NCBI GenBank assembly: GCA_031555145.1
Contig: JAVBUR010000061.1
Coordinates: forward strand, 1 to 64,000
Length of the DNA stretch: 64,000 nt
Direction of reading: 5' to 3'
DNA from: JAJDIA01 sp031555145
GTDB lineage: Bacteria; Bacteroidota; Bacteroidia; Bacteroidales; Tannerellaceae
Part shown: positions 28,322-37,812 of the stretch, in pieces
Layout of the letters: each line of letters starts with the position of its first letter
Numbering within the stretch: position 1 is the first letter of the stretch
Position numbers and translations under genes: made by a program
The notes under the pieces: model-generated
What the model saw: the letters and a program-made list of their open reading frames with translations, nothing else
Database searches by the model: none
What the model was told of the DNA's origin: nothing

Positions 28322-29346
28322 ACAACCGGCTTATCATACAAGACATAGCAGGTTTACTATCAGAGAAAACCGGCAAAAGCAAAAGTGAATGCGAACGTTT
28401 CCTGCGTACATTCATTGCAGTCGTTTCTGAAGGGTTAACAACCGACAAACTGGTTAAGGTAAAAGGGATCGGTAGCTTTAAACTGGCGTTAATGGAAGAG
28501 CGTGAAAGCGTGAACGTCAATACGGGTGAGCGTTTTACAATACCTGCTTATTGCAAATGTACCTTTCTGCCGGACAGCGAATTGAAAGAATTGGTGAATG
28601 AACCTTTTTCTTTCTTTGAGACCGTTGAACTGGGTGAAGAGGTCGATGCACAGCAAATGGACATGGCACCTGATACTCCGGAAGAAGAAACAGAACAGCC
28701 GGAAGAGATCGTAGTAACGCCACCACAGCCTGCGCCGGCTGCTTCCGACAAACCTGTTCTCCCTGTTGTTCCTGTTACACCGGCAACCCCGATTGTATCC
28801 GAACCCAGCAAGGGGAGTCACCGATGGGGATGGATCAGCAGTGTCATTGTTTTCCTGCTTATCCTTGGCGGAACCTTCCTGTATCTCTATACAGGGTCTC
28901 ATTTTATGGTCGATGATAAGGCAGCACCTCCTTCCGTCGTTCTCTCAGATCCTATCGTGCAAGACGAAACGGCTTTGCAACCATTGTTGGAAGACAGCGG
29001 CCTTTTATCGGAAGAAGTAGACAATATCGAAGATCTGGCGGCCATGCAACAAGAAAAAGTTACCCCGTTCAAAGAAACAGATACGTCCTTCAAAGAAGTG
29101 AAAATAATCAAGATTAAGGAAAATGACCGCTTGACCTATCTGGCCGAAGAATACTATGGCAACAGGGTCTTCTGGGTCTATATCTACCAGTTCAACCGGA
29201 CGGTGATCCGGAATCCGGATGTGATCACGCTCGGCATGGAACTTATCCTTCCCGATCCGGCCGTATATGGTATCAATGCCAATGATTCGGCCTCTATCCG
29301 AAGAGCTATTCAACTGGAAAAAGAAATCAAGGAAGCAAATAAGTAA
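28318..29346 (+). CDS. HU-like domain, membrane helix and LysM domain protein
   Basis: This 342-residue protein has three parts. Residues 1-95 are an HU/IHF-like domain (VKVKGIGSFKLALMEERESV, TGERFTIPAYCKCTF). Residues 110-166 are an acidic then Pro/Val-rich linker. Residues 170-191 form one hydrophobic membrane helix, preceded by Lys, His and Arg. Residues 263-313 are a LysM domain (ENDRLTYLAEEYYGNRVFWVYIYQFN). By the positive-inside rule the HU part is cytoplasmic and the LysM part periplasmic, so it could tie DNA to peptidoglycan (inference). The domain calls are good; the function is unknown. Confidence 0.8.
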   Translation: MNNRLIIQDIAGLLSEKTGKSKSECERFLRTFIAVVSEGLTTDKLVKVKGIGSFKLALMEERESVNVNTGERFTIPAYCKCTFLPDSELKELVNEPFSFFETVELGEEVDAQQMDMAPDTPEEETEQPEEIVVTPPQPAPAASDKPVLPVVPVTPATPIVSEPSKGSHRWGWISSVIVFLLILGGTFLYLYTGSHFMVDDKAAPPSVVLSDPIVQDETALQPLLEDSGLLSEEVDNIEDLAAMQQEKVTPFKETDTSFKEVKIIKIKENDRLTYLAEEYYGNRVFWVYIYQFNRTVIRNPDVITLGMELILPDPAVYGINANDSASIRRAIQLEKEIKEANK

Positions 29347-29436
29347 ACTTTCTTAATTTAAATGAATAAGGTATAACGAGTATTTATAGTTAGTATATTT
29401 TAACGGCAAAAGAATAGGAGAGCGTTTTAACATTTC

Positions 29437-29444
29437 TAATTTTG
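29437..29444 (+). promoter_or_regulatory. -7 box TAATTTTG before moxR
   Basis: The box fits TAnnTTTG and ends 68 bp before the moxR ATG, in the 166-bp gap after the HU-LysM gene. It would drive the whole Bat cluster. Confidence 0.45.
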
Positions 29445-29512
29445 TGCTTCGAAAAAGAGAGAGTCAAACTCAAGCGAGTAATAACAAGAAAACAATATAA
29501 AGAAGATCATCT

Positions 29513-30508
29513 ATGAGTCAGACAGTAGACATTCGTGAGTTGAATCAGCGAATTGAGAGTAAGAGTTCGTTTGTGAATATGATTACGATGGGCATGGACC
29601 AGGTAATCGTGGGGCAGAAACATTTGGTGGAATCGTTACTGATCGGCTTGTTGTCCGACGGACATATCCTGCTGGAAGGGGTACCCGGGTTGGCAAAAAC
29701 ATTGGCGATTAAGACCCTAGCTTCGCTGATCGACGCCAAGTACAGCCGTATCCAATTTACGCCCGACTTGTTGCCGGCCGACGTGATCGGTACCATGATC
29801 TACAGCCAGAAGAACGAAGAGTTTATGGTCAAACAGGGTCCGGTATTTGCCAATTTTGTATTGGCGGATGAAATTAACCGTGCACCGGCCAAGGTACAGA
29901 GTGCCTTGCTGGAAGCGATGCAGGAACGCCAGGTGACCATCAGTGAGCATACCTACAAACTGCCCGAACCCTTCCTCGTAATGGCTACGCAGAACCCGAT
30001 TGAGCAGGAGGGGACTTACCAGCTTCCCGAAGCACAGGTAGACCGTTTCATGCTGAAGGTAATCATCAACTATCCGAAGCGCGACGAAGAAAAACTGATT
30101 ATTCGCCAGCAGATCTCCGGTATCAAGCCGGATATCAAACCGGTACTCACCAAAGACGAGATACTGGAAGCCCGTAAAGTGGTACGAGAAGTGTACCTGG
30201 ACGAAAAGATTGAACGCTATATCGTAGATATCGTATTTGCCACCCGTTTCCCGCAGGAATACGGACTGAATAACCTGTCGGGCATGATCTCGTTCGGAGC
30301 ATCGCCCCGTGCGTCGATCAACCTGGCGTTGGCCGCCCGTGCCTATGCCTTTATCAAACGTAGAGGCTATGTGATTCCGGAAGACATCCGCGCCGTATGC
30401 CACGACGTAATGCGCCACCGTATTGGGTTGAGTTACGAAGCCGAAGCGAACAACCTGACATCGGAAGAAGTGATCAGTGAAATATTGAACAAAGTAGAAG
30501 TTCCCTGA
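29513..30508 (+). CDS. moxR: MoxR family AAA+ ATPase
   Basis: This 331-residue AAA+ ATPase has Walker A GVPGLAKT (56-63), Walker B VLADEINRAP (116-125) and the sensor region MATQNPIEQEGTYQLPEAQ. MoxR ATPases work as chaperones with VWA-domain proteins encoded beside them, often to insert metals or remodel complexes. Here the partners are DUF58, BatA and BatB. It is the first gene of a tightly packed nine-gene run. Confidence 0.93.
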   Translation: MSQTVDIRELNQRIESKSSFVNMITMGMDQVIVGQKHLVESLLIGLLSDGHILLEGVPGLAKTLAIKTLASLIDAKYSRIQFTPDLLPADVIGTMIYSQKNEEFMVKQGPVFANFVLADEINRAPAKVQSALLEAMQERQVTISEHTYKLPEPFLVMATQNPIEQEGTYQLPEAQVDRFMLKVIINYPKRDEEKLIIRQQISGIKPDIKPVLTKDEILEARKVVREVYLDEKIERYIVDIVFATRFPQEYGLNNLSGMISFGASPRASINLALAARAYAFIKRRGYVIPEDIRAVCHDVMRHRIGLSYEAEANNLTSEEVISEILNKVEVP

Positions 30509-30511
30509 TAA

Positions 30512-31381
30512 ATGGAAACAAGTGAACTGCTAAAAAAGGTTCGCCAGATTGAGATCAAGACGCGCGGTCTCTCTCGTAATATCTTCGCAGGACAATACCA
30601 TTCGGCTTTTAAAGGCCGCGGTATGGCATTCAGCGAAGTGCGGGAGTACCAATATGGTGACGACATCCGTGACATCGACTGGAATGTGACGGCCCGTTAC
30701 GTGCGTCCGTATGTCAAGGTGTTCGAAGAAGAACGCGAGCTGACGGTCATGCTCTTGATTGACGTATCAGGTAGCCGACAGTTCGGTTCGGTCAACGTGA
30801 TGAAGAAAGAGATCATCACCGAACTGGCGGCTACATTGGCTTTCTCGGCGATCCAGAATAATGATAAGATCGGTGTGATCTTCTTCTCCAACAAAATTGA
30901 GAAATTTATCCCGCCGCAGAAAGGAAAGAAACATATCCTATATGTGATTCGTGAGTTGATCGACTTCCAACCGGATGATAAACAGACAGATATTAGTCAA
31001 GTGTTAAAGTACTTGACGAATGCCATCAAGAAACGTTGTACGGCGTTCCTGATATCCGACTTTATCAACAAGGACAGTTTTAAGGATGCCCTGACGATCG
31101 CCAACCGGAAACATGATGTGGTTGCCATCCAAATATATGACCGCCGCGAAGCCGAACTTCCGGCAGTGGGATTGGTCAAGATAAAAGACGCGGAAACCGG
31201 AAAGGAACAATGGATCGACAGTTCGTCATCGCGTGTACGTGAAGCCTACAAGGAATGGTGGAACAAGCGGCAGGCCGATATGAGCGAATCGTTCAAGAAA
31301 AGCCGGGTCGACTCGGTATCGATCCGTACGGAAGATGATTATGTGAAAGCGTTGATGAGTCTTTTTGAAAAACGTAACTGA
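30512..31381 (+). CDS. DUF58 / VWA-like protein
   Basis: This 289-residue cytoplasmic protein has the DUF58 signature (FKGRGMAFSEVREYQYGDD, DIRDIDWNVTARY) followed by a von Willebrand A-like fold. The metal-adhesion site DxSxS is present as DVSGS (D84, S86, S88). It is the standard neighbour of MoxR and is thought to be its direct partner. The gap after moxR is 3 bp. Confidence 0.9.
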   Translation: METSELLKKVRQIEIKTRGLSRNIFAGQYHSAFKGRGMAFSEVREYQYGDDIRDIDWNVTARYVRPYVKVFEEERELTVMLLIDVSGSRQFGSVNVMKKEIITELAATLAFSAIQNNDKIGVIFFSNKIEKFIPPQKGKKHILYVIRELIDFQPDDKQTDISQVLKYLTNAIKKRCTAFLISDFINKDSFKDALTIANRKHDVVAIQIYDRREAELPAVGLVKIKDAETGKEQWIDSSSSRVREAYKEWWNKRQADMSESFKKSRVDSVSIRTEDDYVKALMSLFEKRN

Positions 31382-31383
31382 GC

Positions 31384-32421
31384 ATGCACATGAAATTGAT
31401 AAAGAAAAGCATCGTATATCTTTTGCTGGCAATGGCGTCATTGACTGGGAATGCGTTGTATGCACAGCGGACATTGGCGGAAGTGTCGATCGACTCGGCT
31501 GCTATCCTGATTGGTGAACAGACAGTGTTGCACCTAACGGTCTCCACCTCGCCGAACAGTCCTGTCCAACTGCTGCTGCCGATGGATACGTTGATGCGTG
31601 GGGTAGAGGTACTGGGATACAGCAAGCCTGACTCGTCGATCATCGATGGTCGGTTGCTGATTAAGCAGGATATCGTGGTGACATCTTTTGATGCTGAACT
31701 TTACCTGTTACCTCCATTCCAGGTGGTCGATGCCACGGATACGATCTACTCCAACCTGGTGGCGCTGAAAGTGTCTACCATTCCTGTTGATGAAGAAAAC
31801 CCGGATCAGTTTTACGATATCAAGAATGTATGGAAGCCGCCTTTTGTGCTGGCCGACTACTATCTGTATATCTACGGCGTGCTGTTTGCGCTGTTCCTGA
31901 TCTGTGTCGTTGCGTATATTCTCAAGCGGATGCGTAATAGACAACCAATCCTGTCGTTCAGTAAACCGGAGGTTAAGTTACCGCCACATCAACAGGCCTT
32001 TAAAGAGCTCGACGATATCAAGCAGAAAAAACTCTGGCAGCAGGGACGTAATAAAGAATATTACACCCTCGTGACCGATACACTGCGCCGGTATATGACG
32101 ACCCGCTTCAGTATGGCTGCCATGGAAATGACTTCGAGTGAGATCCTGGATATCATCCGCAAGGAAAGCGATGCTGACTCTGTATTGGAAAATCTGAAGC
32201 AAATCCTGCAAACAGCTGATTTGGTGAAATTTGCCAAATGGCAACCGCTGCCGGATGAAAATGATTTGAGTATGATGAATGCCTATCTGTTTGTGAACCA
32301 GACGAAGGTGGAAGAAATACCAGCCGCAGGCCAACCGATGGATATGGAAAGTATCGGTACGGATGGAGAGCAGCCGGTTAACAACCTACAAGGAGGTACA
32401 ACCACAAAAGATAAAGCGTAA
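31384..32421 (+). CDS. Bat-cluster membrane protein with signal peptide
   Basis: This 345-residue protein has a signal peptide ending at YAQ, a periplasmic beta-rich domain (about 30-150), one membrane helix (about 158-180) and a cytoplasmic tail with a helical region (LWQQGRNKEYYTLVTDTLRRYM). The layout resembles a short BatD: N-terminal domain outside and tail inside. It lies 2 bp after DUF58 and 12 bp before batA. A second ATG two codons in is an alternative start. I do not know a defined function beyond the Bat cluster. Confidence 0.8.
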   Translation: MHMKLIKKSIVYLLLAMASLTGNALYAQRTLAEVSIDSAAILIGEQTVLHLTVSTSPNSPVQLLLPMDTLMRGVEVLGYSKPDSSIIDGRLLIKQDIVVTSFDAELYLLPPFQVVDATDTIYSNLVALKVSTIPVDEENPDQFYDIKNVWKPPFVLADYYLYIYGVLFALFLICVVAYILKRMRNRQPILSFSKPEVKLPPHQQAFKELDDIKQKKLWQQGRNKEYYTLVTDTLRRYMTTRFSMAAMEMTSSEILDIIRKESDADSVLENLKQILQTADLVKFAKWQPLPDENDLSMMNAYLFVNQTKVEEIPAAGQPMDMESIGTDGEQPVNNLQGGTTTKDKA

Positions 32422-32433
32422 AAGAAGAAACCT

Positions 32434-33420
32434 ATGACGTTTGCAAATCCTACATACCTGTATTTACTTGTGCTGCTGGTGCCCCTGATCGGATGGTATA
32501 TATATAAACTATGCAAAAGCCAGGCCAGTTTACAGGTATCCTCCGCAGAAGCGTTCGAAGCGCCGAAGGCTGCCTCGTGGAAAGTGTATCTGCGCCATGT
32601 GCCGTTTGTATTGCGGATGGCGGTGATCACATTGCTTATCATTGTATTGGCACGACCGCAGTCGACCAACAGTTGGCAGAATACGAATACCGAAGGGATC
32701 GATATCATGCTGGCATTAGATATCTCGACCAGCATGTTGGCGGAAGACTTGAAACCCAATCGCCTCGAAGCAGCCAAAGACGTAGCCGCCTCCTTTATCA
32801 ACGGCCGGCCGAACGATAATATCGGGCTGGTCGTCTTTTCGGGAGAAAGTTTTACCCAATGTCCGCTGACAACCGACCATACCATCCTGCTCAACCTGTT
32901 TAAAGATATCCGAAGTGGTATGATACAGGATGGTACAGCGATTGGGCTGGGATTGGCCAATGCCGTGAGCCGTATCAAAGACAGCCAGGCACTCTCACGG
33001 GTGATTATCCTGCTGACTGACGGTTCGAACAATATGGGTGAGATCGCTCCGGTAACAGCAGCCGAGATTGCCGCTACATTCGGTATCCGTGTCTATACAG
33101 TTGGTGTGGGTACGAAAGGAATGGCTCCTTATCCGAGACAGACACCCTTTGGTATCCAATACCAGAATATCCCCGTCGATATCGACGAACCGGCACTGAA
33201 ACAGATCGCCTCTACTACCGGCGGACAGTACTTCCGTGCCACGGATAATGCCAGTTTGAGAGAGATTTATTCGGAAATCGATCAGATGGAGAAGACCAAG
33301 ATCAGTGTGCAGCAATACAGTAAGAAACAGGAAGAGTATATGAACTGGGCCTTGTTATTGTTTGCGCTACTGTTGATAGAAGTTGTTTTAAGAAATACGT
33401 TGTTGAGAAATATTCCATAA
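32434..33420 (+). CDS. batA: aerotolerance protein BatA (VWA domain)
   Basis: This 328-residue inner-membrane protein has two N-terminal helices (about 7-24 and 57-73), a periplasmic or cytoplasmic VWA domain and a C-terminal helix (about 305-322). The metal-adhesion site is DISTS (D96, S98, S100), with TDGSNNMGE as the later metal motif. The Bat proteins were named for aerotolerance in Bacteroides fragilis; their molecular role is still unclear. It is 12 bp before batB, its paralogue. Confidence 0.92.
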   Translation: MTFANPTYLYLLVLLVPLIGWYIYKLCKSQASLQVSSAEAFEAPKAASWKVYLRHVPFVLRMAVITLLIIVLARPQSTNSWQNTNTEGIDIMLALDISTSMLAEDLKPNRLEAAKDVAASFINGRPNDNIGLVVFSGESFTQCPLTTDHTILLNLFKDIRSGMIQDGTAIGLGLANAVSRIKDSQALSRVIILLTDGSNNMGEIAPVTAAEIAATFGIRVYTVGVGTKGMAPYPRQTPFGIQYQNIPVDIDEPALKQIASTTGGQYFRATDNASLREIYSEIDQMEKTKISVQQYSKKQEEYMNWALLLFALLLIEVVLRNTLLRNIP

Positions 33421-33432
33421 AAGAAAAGGCTT

Positions 33433-34452
33433 ATGTTTCGTTTCGCACATCCGGATTATTTATTCCTGCTCGCCATACTACCCGTACTGATCGCATTCTT
33501 TGTCTTTGCGAACATCCGGAAGAAGAGGGCGATCAAGCGGTATGGGAATCCGCAATTATTAGCTGAATTGATGCCCGAAGTATCTCCTAAACGGCAACAA
33601 TGGAAGTTTTGGTTGACGCTGGTGGCAACGGCTGTCGTTATCTTTATCATTGCCGGTCCGCAGTTTGGTTCCAAGTTGGAGACGATCAAGCGGCAGGGCG
33701 TGGAGATTATGGTCTGCCTTGACGTATCCAACTCAATGCTGTCGGAAGATGTTGCACCGAATCGGTTGGAAAAGGCTAAACAGATGTTGTCGCGTCTGAC
33801 CGATGGTTTCTCAAACGATAAGCTGGGGTTAATCGTATTTGCAGGCGATGCCTTTACACAGCTGCCGATCACCTCCGATTATATTTCGGCCAAGATGTTT
33901 CTTTCATCCATCAATCCATCGATGGTGTCGGCACAGGGTACAGCAATTGGTGCGGCTATTAACCTGGCTGTCCGTTCCTTTACTCCGAATGAAGTATCCG
34001 ATAAGACCATTATCCTGATCACTGACGGTGAAAACCACGAAGACGATGCCATCGGCGCTGCCCGTGCTGCACAGGAGAAAGGAATCCACGTCAATATCGT
34101 GGGTATGGGGCAATTGCAAGGTTCACCCATTCCATTGCCCGGAAGTAATAACTACATGAAAGACAACCAGGGCAATGTGGTAATCACCAAACTGAACGAA
34201 CAGATGTGTCAGGATATCGCCGCCGCCGGTAACGGTATGTATGTGCGTGCCGACAATACCAACTCAGCGTTGAAAGCCCTGCAGTCGGAGATTGAAAAGA
34301 TGAATAAATCGGAAGTAGAAAGCAAGGTCTATACGGAATTTGATGAACAGTTCCAGACATTAGCCTGGATTGCTTTATTCCTGTTGATCGCTGAGTTCCT
34401 GACAATAGACAGGAAGAGCCGTCTGTTCCGGAAAGTTAAATTGTTTTCATAA
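33433..34452 (+). CDS. batB: aerotolerance protein BatB (VWA domain)
   Basis: This 339-residue protein is a paralogue of BatA with the same layout: two N-terminal helices (about 8-26 and 58-75), a VWA domain with DVSNS (D97, S99, S101) and TDGENHEDD, and a C-terminal helix (about 310-327). The two MIDAS sites are both intact, so both proteins can bind a divalent metal. It follows batA and precedes batC with short gaps. Confidence 0.92.
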   Translation: MFRFAHPDYLFLLAILPVLIAFFVFANIRKKRAIKRYGNPQLLAELMPEVSPKRQQWKFWLTLVATAVVIFIIAGPQFGSKLETIKRQGVEIMVCLDVSNSMLSEDVAPNRLEKAKQMLSRLTDGFSNDKLGLIVFAGDAFTQLPITSDYISAKMFLSSINPSMVSAQGTAIGAAINLAVRSFTPNEVSDKTIILITDGENHEDDAIGAARAAQEKGIHVNIVGMGQLQGSPIPLPGSNNYMKDNQGNVVITKLNEQMCQDIAAAGNGMYVRADNTNSALKALQSEIEKMNKSEVESKVYTEFDEQFQTLAWIALFLLIAEFLTIDRKSRLFRKVKLFS

Positions 34453-34461
34453 AAGAAGAAG

Positions 34462-35196
34462 ATGATGAAACGTTGTATATATATGATAGGTATAGGTTGG
34501 TTGTTTAGCATGTGCTGCATGACACTGTCTGCCCAAAAGGCCGAACGGAAGAATGTACGCGAAGGTAACAGCCTGTACAACAAGGAAAAGTTCACCGAAT
34601 CGGAAATCGCCTACCGCAAGAGTCTGGAAGTTAATCCCCGTTCGACCGAAGGTATCTACAACCTTGGGAACTCCCTGTATAAGCAAAGTAAACTGGATGA
34701 AGCAGCCGAACAATACCAACTGTTGCTCGGACAAGGCGAACGGATCATGAAAACATCCGACGGCCCCCAGCGCATGGCCGGCGTATTCCATAATATGGGG
34801 AATATCTTCATGAACAAGAAAGACTACGGCAAGAGTGTGGAAGCCTACAAGCAATCGCTCCGTCTAAACCCGAAGGACGATGAAACCCGTTATAACCTGG
34901 CCTTAGCCCAGAAACTGTTGCAGGATCAGCAAAATGAGGATCAAAGTCAGAACCAACAGGATCAAAAGGATCAGGAAAATGAAGACAAGAATGAAGATCA
35001 ACAGCAACAACAACAAAAACCTGATGATCAGAAAGAGAATAAGACCCAGGAAGAAGAGCAACAAAACGAACAGATGAGCAAAGACAATGCCCAACAACTG
35101 CTCGACGCCTTCCTCCAAGACGAAAAAGACACCCAGGAAAAGGTGAAGAAAGCACAACAACAGCATCAACAACGGAAAACAGAAAAACAATGGTAA
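34462..35196 (+). CDS. batC: aerotolerance protein BatC (TPR, Gln-rich tail)
   Basis: This 244-residue protein has a signal-like N-terminal helix, TPR repeats (about 30-150, for example SLEVNPRSTEGIYNLGNSLY and SLRLNPKDDETRYNLALAQK), then a low-complexity region (about 152-210) of Gln, Asp, Glu and Asn, and a basic, Gln-rich end. The tail is probably unfolded. Two ATG codons lie at the start, one codon apart. The batD frame overlaps its end. Confidence 0.88.
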   Translation: MMKRCIYMIGIGWLFSMCCMTLSAQKAERKNVREGNSLYNKEKFTESEIAYRKSLEVNPRSTEGIYNLGNSLYKQSKLDEAAEQYQLLLGQGERIMKTSDGPQRMAGVFHNMGNIFMNKKDYGKSVEAYKQSLRLNPKDDETRYNLALAQKLLQDQQNEDQSQNQQDQKDQENEDKNEDQQQQQQKPDDQKENKTQEEEQQNEQMSKDNAQQLLDAFLQDEKDTQEKVKKAQQQHQQRKTEKQW

Positions 35197-35225
35197 CCAT
35201 ACGTACTAGTAAACGAATAAAATAT

Positions 35226-37031
35226 ATGATGAGAAAACTGGTTTTAAGTTGCCTGCTCATCTTGTCGGCCGTTTCATGGATACAGGCGCAGGAAATAGCA
35301 TTTAAAGCCATTGCTCCGAATGCAGTGGCCATGGGGCAACAATTCCAATTGGTATATACGGTCAATGCTGAGGCTAAAGATCTACGTACACCAGACATTT
35401 CTGATTTTGAAGTGCTTTTCGGACCTTCGCAATCCTTGTCACATAGTACGGTATATGATAGCAGTGGAAAAATGGTGAGCGAAACAACCATGACATTCAC
35501 CTATGTGCTGATGCCAAAGAAAGAAGGAACGTTCAATATACCGCCGGCATCGATCAAGGTGAAGAATGCGAATTACACCTCCAATTCACTGGTAATAAAA
35601 GTACTGCCGCAAGATAAGGCAAGCGAGGCAACTGAAGGACAACAAGGTAGTACCGGTGTATCTGCCAATGATTTGTTTATGCAGATGCAGGTATCCAAAC
35701 GTTCAGTGTATGAACAGGAAGGTTTATTGGTGTCTTTTAAACTTTACACTGCAGTCGATGTGGCTGACCTGACAAATGTCAAATTCCCTGAGTTCGAAGG
35801 CTTTCTATCGCAGGAAATCGAGATGAAGGACGCACAGATATCCATGGAAAACTATAACAACCGTAACTACCGTACCTATTTGCTGAAGCAAGTCGTGCTG
35901 TATCCACAACGTTCGGGAAAGCTTACGATTGAGGGAGGCAAGCTTGATGCCCAAGTGCGTATCGTTACGCAACAACGGGCACGTAGCCTTTTTGACATAA
36001 CTCCCTATCAAACCGTATCAAAGACACTGGTAATGAATCCCGTGACAATTGACGTCAAACCGCTTCCTTCCGGCAAGCCCGCCTCTTTCTCCGGAGCGGT
36101 AGGGGAATTCAATATGACATCCAGTCTGACACCTACCAGCCTGAAAGCAAACGAAGCCGTCACTATGAACCTCAAAATCACCGGGACAGGCAATGTAAAG
36201 CTAATCAAGAACCCGGAAGTGACATTCCCGAACGACTTCGAATTGTATGATCCGAAACCGACGCTGGACACAAAAGTCTCTGCAGCAGGTGTAAGCGGAA
36301 GCAAGACGATTGAGTATATGGCCATTCCGCGCTTTGCCGGCGACTTTGAGATACCGCCCGTCAACTTCTCTTACTTTGATCCGAAGTCGGGAACCTATAA
36401 GACGATCTCCACTCTGGCCTACACATTGCAGGTTGAAAAGGGTGAGGGAGGAGATAGCGCTACCGGGCCGGTAGTATCCAACTTCTCCAACAAAGAGAGT
36501 GTGAAGTTCCTCGGGCAGGATATTCGTTACCTGAAGGTGAAGGATGCCCATTTCGTTTCTAACAATGAACTGTTCTTCGGCTCGTTCATGTATTATCTGT
36601 CATACCTGGTGCCGGCTCTGTTGTTCATTGCCTTCTTCTTCATCTACCGTAAACAAGTGAAAGAGAATGCGAACATTGCCCTGGTACGTACCAAGAAAGC
36701 CAACAAAGCCGCTGTTCGCCGCTTGAAGAATGCCGCCAAACTGATGAAGGAAAACCAGAAGGAAGCCTTCTACGAAGAAATACTCCGCGCCTTGTGGGGG
36801 TACCTGAGCGATAAACTGAACATCCCGCAAGCCAGCTTGACGAAAGATAACGTAGAGGCCGAACTGACGAAATACGGTATCAGCGAAACCCTGATCCACG
36901 AATTTATGGACATTCTGAATACCTGCGAGTTTGCCCGTTACGCACCTTCACAGGTATCCGAAACATTGGAACAACTATATGAACTGACCGCCGATGCGAT
37001 CGACAAAATGGAAAATACAATTAAAAAGTAA
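35226..37031 (+). CDS. batD: aerotolerance protein BatD
   Basis: This 601-residue protein has a signal peptide (ending WIQAQE), repeated beta-sandwich domains in the periplasm (about 20-430), one membrane helix (about 458-477) and a cytoplasmic helical tail. Phrases such as MPKKEGTFNIPPASIKVKN are typical of BatD. The frame is open from an ATG at 35190 that overlaps the batC stop, but the signal peptide begins at the paired ATG at 35226/35229, so I place the start there; the overlap could still help coupling. Confidence 0.9.
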   Translation: MMRKLVLSCLLILSAVSWIQAQEIAFKAIAPNAVAMGQQFQLVYTVNAEAKDLRTPDISDFEVLFGPSQSLSHSTVYDSSGKMVSETTMTFTYVLMPKKEGTFNIPPASIKVKNANYTSNSLVIKVLPQDKASEATEGQQGSTGVSANDLFMQMQVSKRSVYEQEGLLVSFKLYTAVDVADLTNVKFPEFEGFLSQEIEMKDAQISMENYNNRNYRTYLLKQVVLYPQRSGKLTIEGGKLDAQVRIVTQQRARSLFDITPYQTVSKTLVMNPVTIDVKPLPSGKPASFSGAVGEFNMTSSLTPTSLKANEAVTMNLKITGTGNVKLIKNPEVTFPNDFELYDPKPTLDTKVSAAGVSGSKTIEYMAIPRFAGDFEIPPVNFSYFDPKSGTYKTISTLAYTLQVEKGEGGDSATGPVVSNFSNKESVKFLGQDIRYLKVKDAHFVSNNELFFGSFMYYLSYLVPALLFIAFFFIYRKQVKENANIALVRTKKANKAAVRRLKNAAKLMKENQKEAFYEEILRALWGYLSDKLNIPQASLTKDNVEAELTKYGISETLIHEFMDILNTCEFARYAPSQVSETLEQLYELTADAIDKMENTIKK

Positions 37032-37035
37032 GGAC

Positions 37036-37800
37036 ATGAAAGCTATGCTATATAAGAAAATCGTTACCCTGTTCCTTGCATTGGCTGTTGCCCTGCCTGT
37101 CTTTGCACAAGAAACAGCTGTCAAAGAAGCCGAAACATCGTATGCCAACGCCGACTACCAGAAAGCGATCGGCCAATATGAAGCCATCCTGCAAGCAAAC
37201 GGAGAATCTGCCGAGATCTACTACAACCTGGGGAATGCCTATTATAAGAATGATGATATTGCATCAGCCATCCTGAATTACGAACGTGCCCTGCTGTTAT
37301 CGCCGGGAGACGGGGATATCCGTTTCAACCTGCAACTGGCCCGTCAGCGTTCGGTCGACCGCATTGAACCGGTAGGGGAGTTCTTCCTTGTTGAATGGTT
37401 TCAGGCGGCACAGAACCTGGCAGGCGCCGATGCTTGGGCAAAAGGGGCTGTAGTGTCCTTTTTAGGCTTTATTTTCTGCTTGCTACTGTTCTTCTTCTCA
37501 CGCTGGATACGTCTGAAAAAGATCGGATTCTATATTGGAATGGCCTTGTTGGTAGTCGTTGTATTAGCCAATATATTCGCAGCCAACCAGAAACAGAAAC
37601 TGGTGAACCGCACGAATGCCATTATTTTCTCACCCACAGTCACCGTGAAAAGTTCGCCATCAGCCAGTGGAACCGACCTCTTTATCCTGCACGAAGGGAC
37701 TAAAGTCGGTATCAAAAGCTCGCTGGGTGAATGGAACGAGATCGAACTCGAAGACGGTAGCGTAGGATGGATGCCTAAGACCAGCATGCAAACCATTTGA
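37036..37800 (+). CDS. batE: aerotolerance protein BatE (TPR and SH3 domains)
   Basis: This 254-residue protein has a signal peptide (ending VFAQE), TPR repeats (about 22-105; ILQANGESAEIYYNLGNAYY), two membrane helices (about 133-150 and 162-178) and a C-terminal bacterial SH3 domain (about 195-252; VGIKSSLGEWNEIELEDGSV). AGGA lies just before the ATG at 37036, which favours this start over an upstream ATG within batD. Confidence 0.9.
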   Translation: MKAMLYKKIVTLFLALAVALPVFAQETAVKEAETSYANADYQKAIGQYEAILQANGESAEIYYNLGNAYYKNDDIASAILNYERALLLSPGDGDIRFNLQLARQRSVDRIEPVGEFFLVEWFQAAQNLAGADAWAKGAVVSFLGFIFCLLLFFFSRWIRLKKIGFYIGMALLVVVVLANIFAANQKQKLVNRTNAIIFSPTVTVKSSPSASGTDLFILHEGTKVGIKSSLGEWNEIELEDGSVGWMPKTSMQTI

Positions 37801-37812
37801 TACCGGCGGCCT

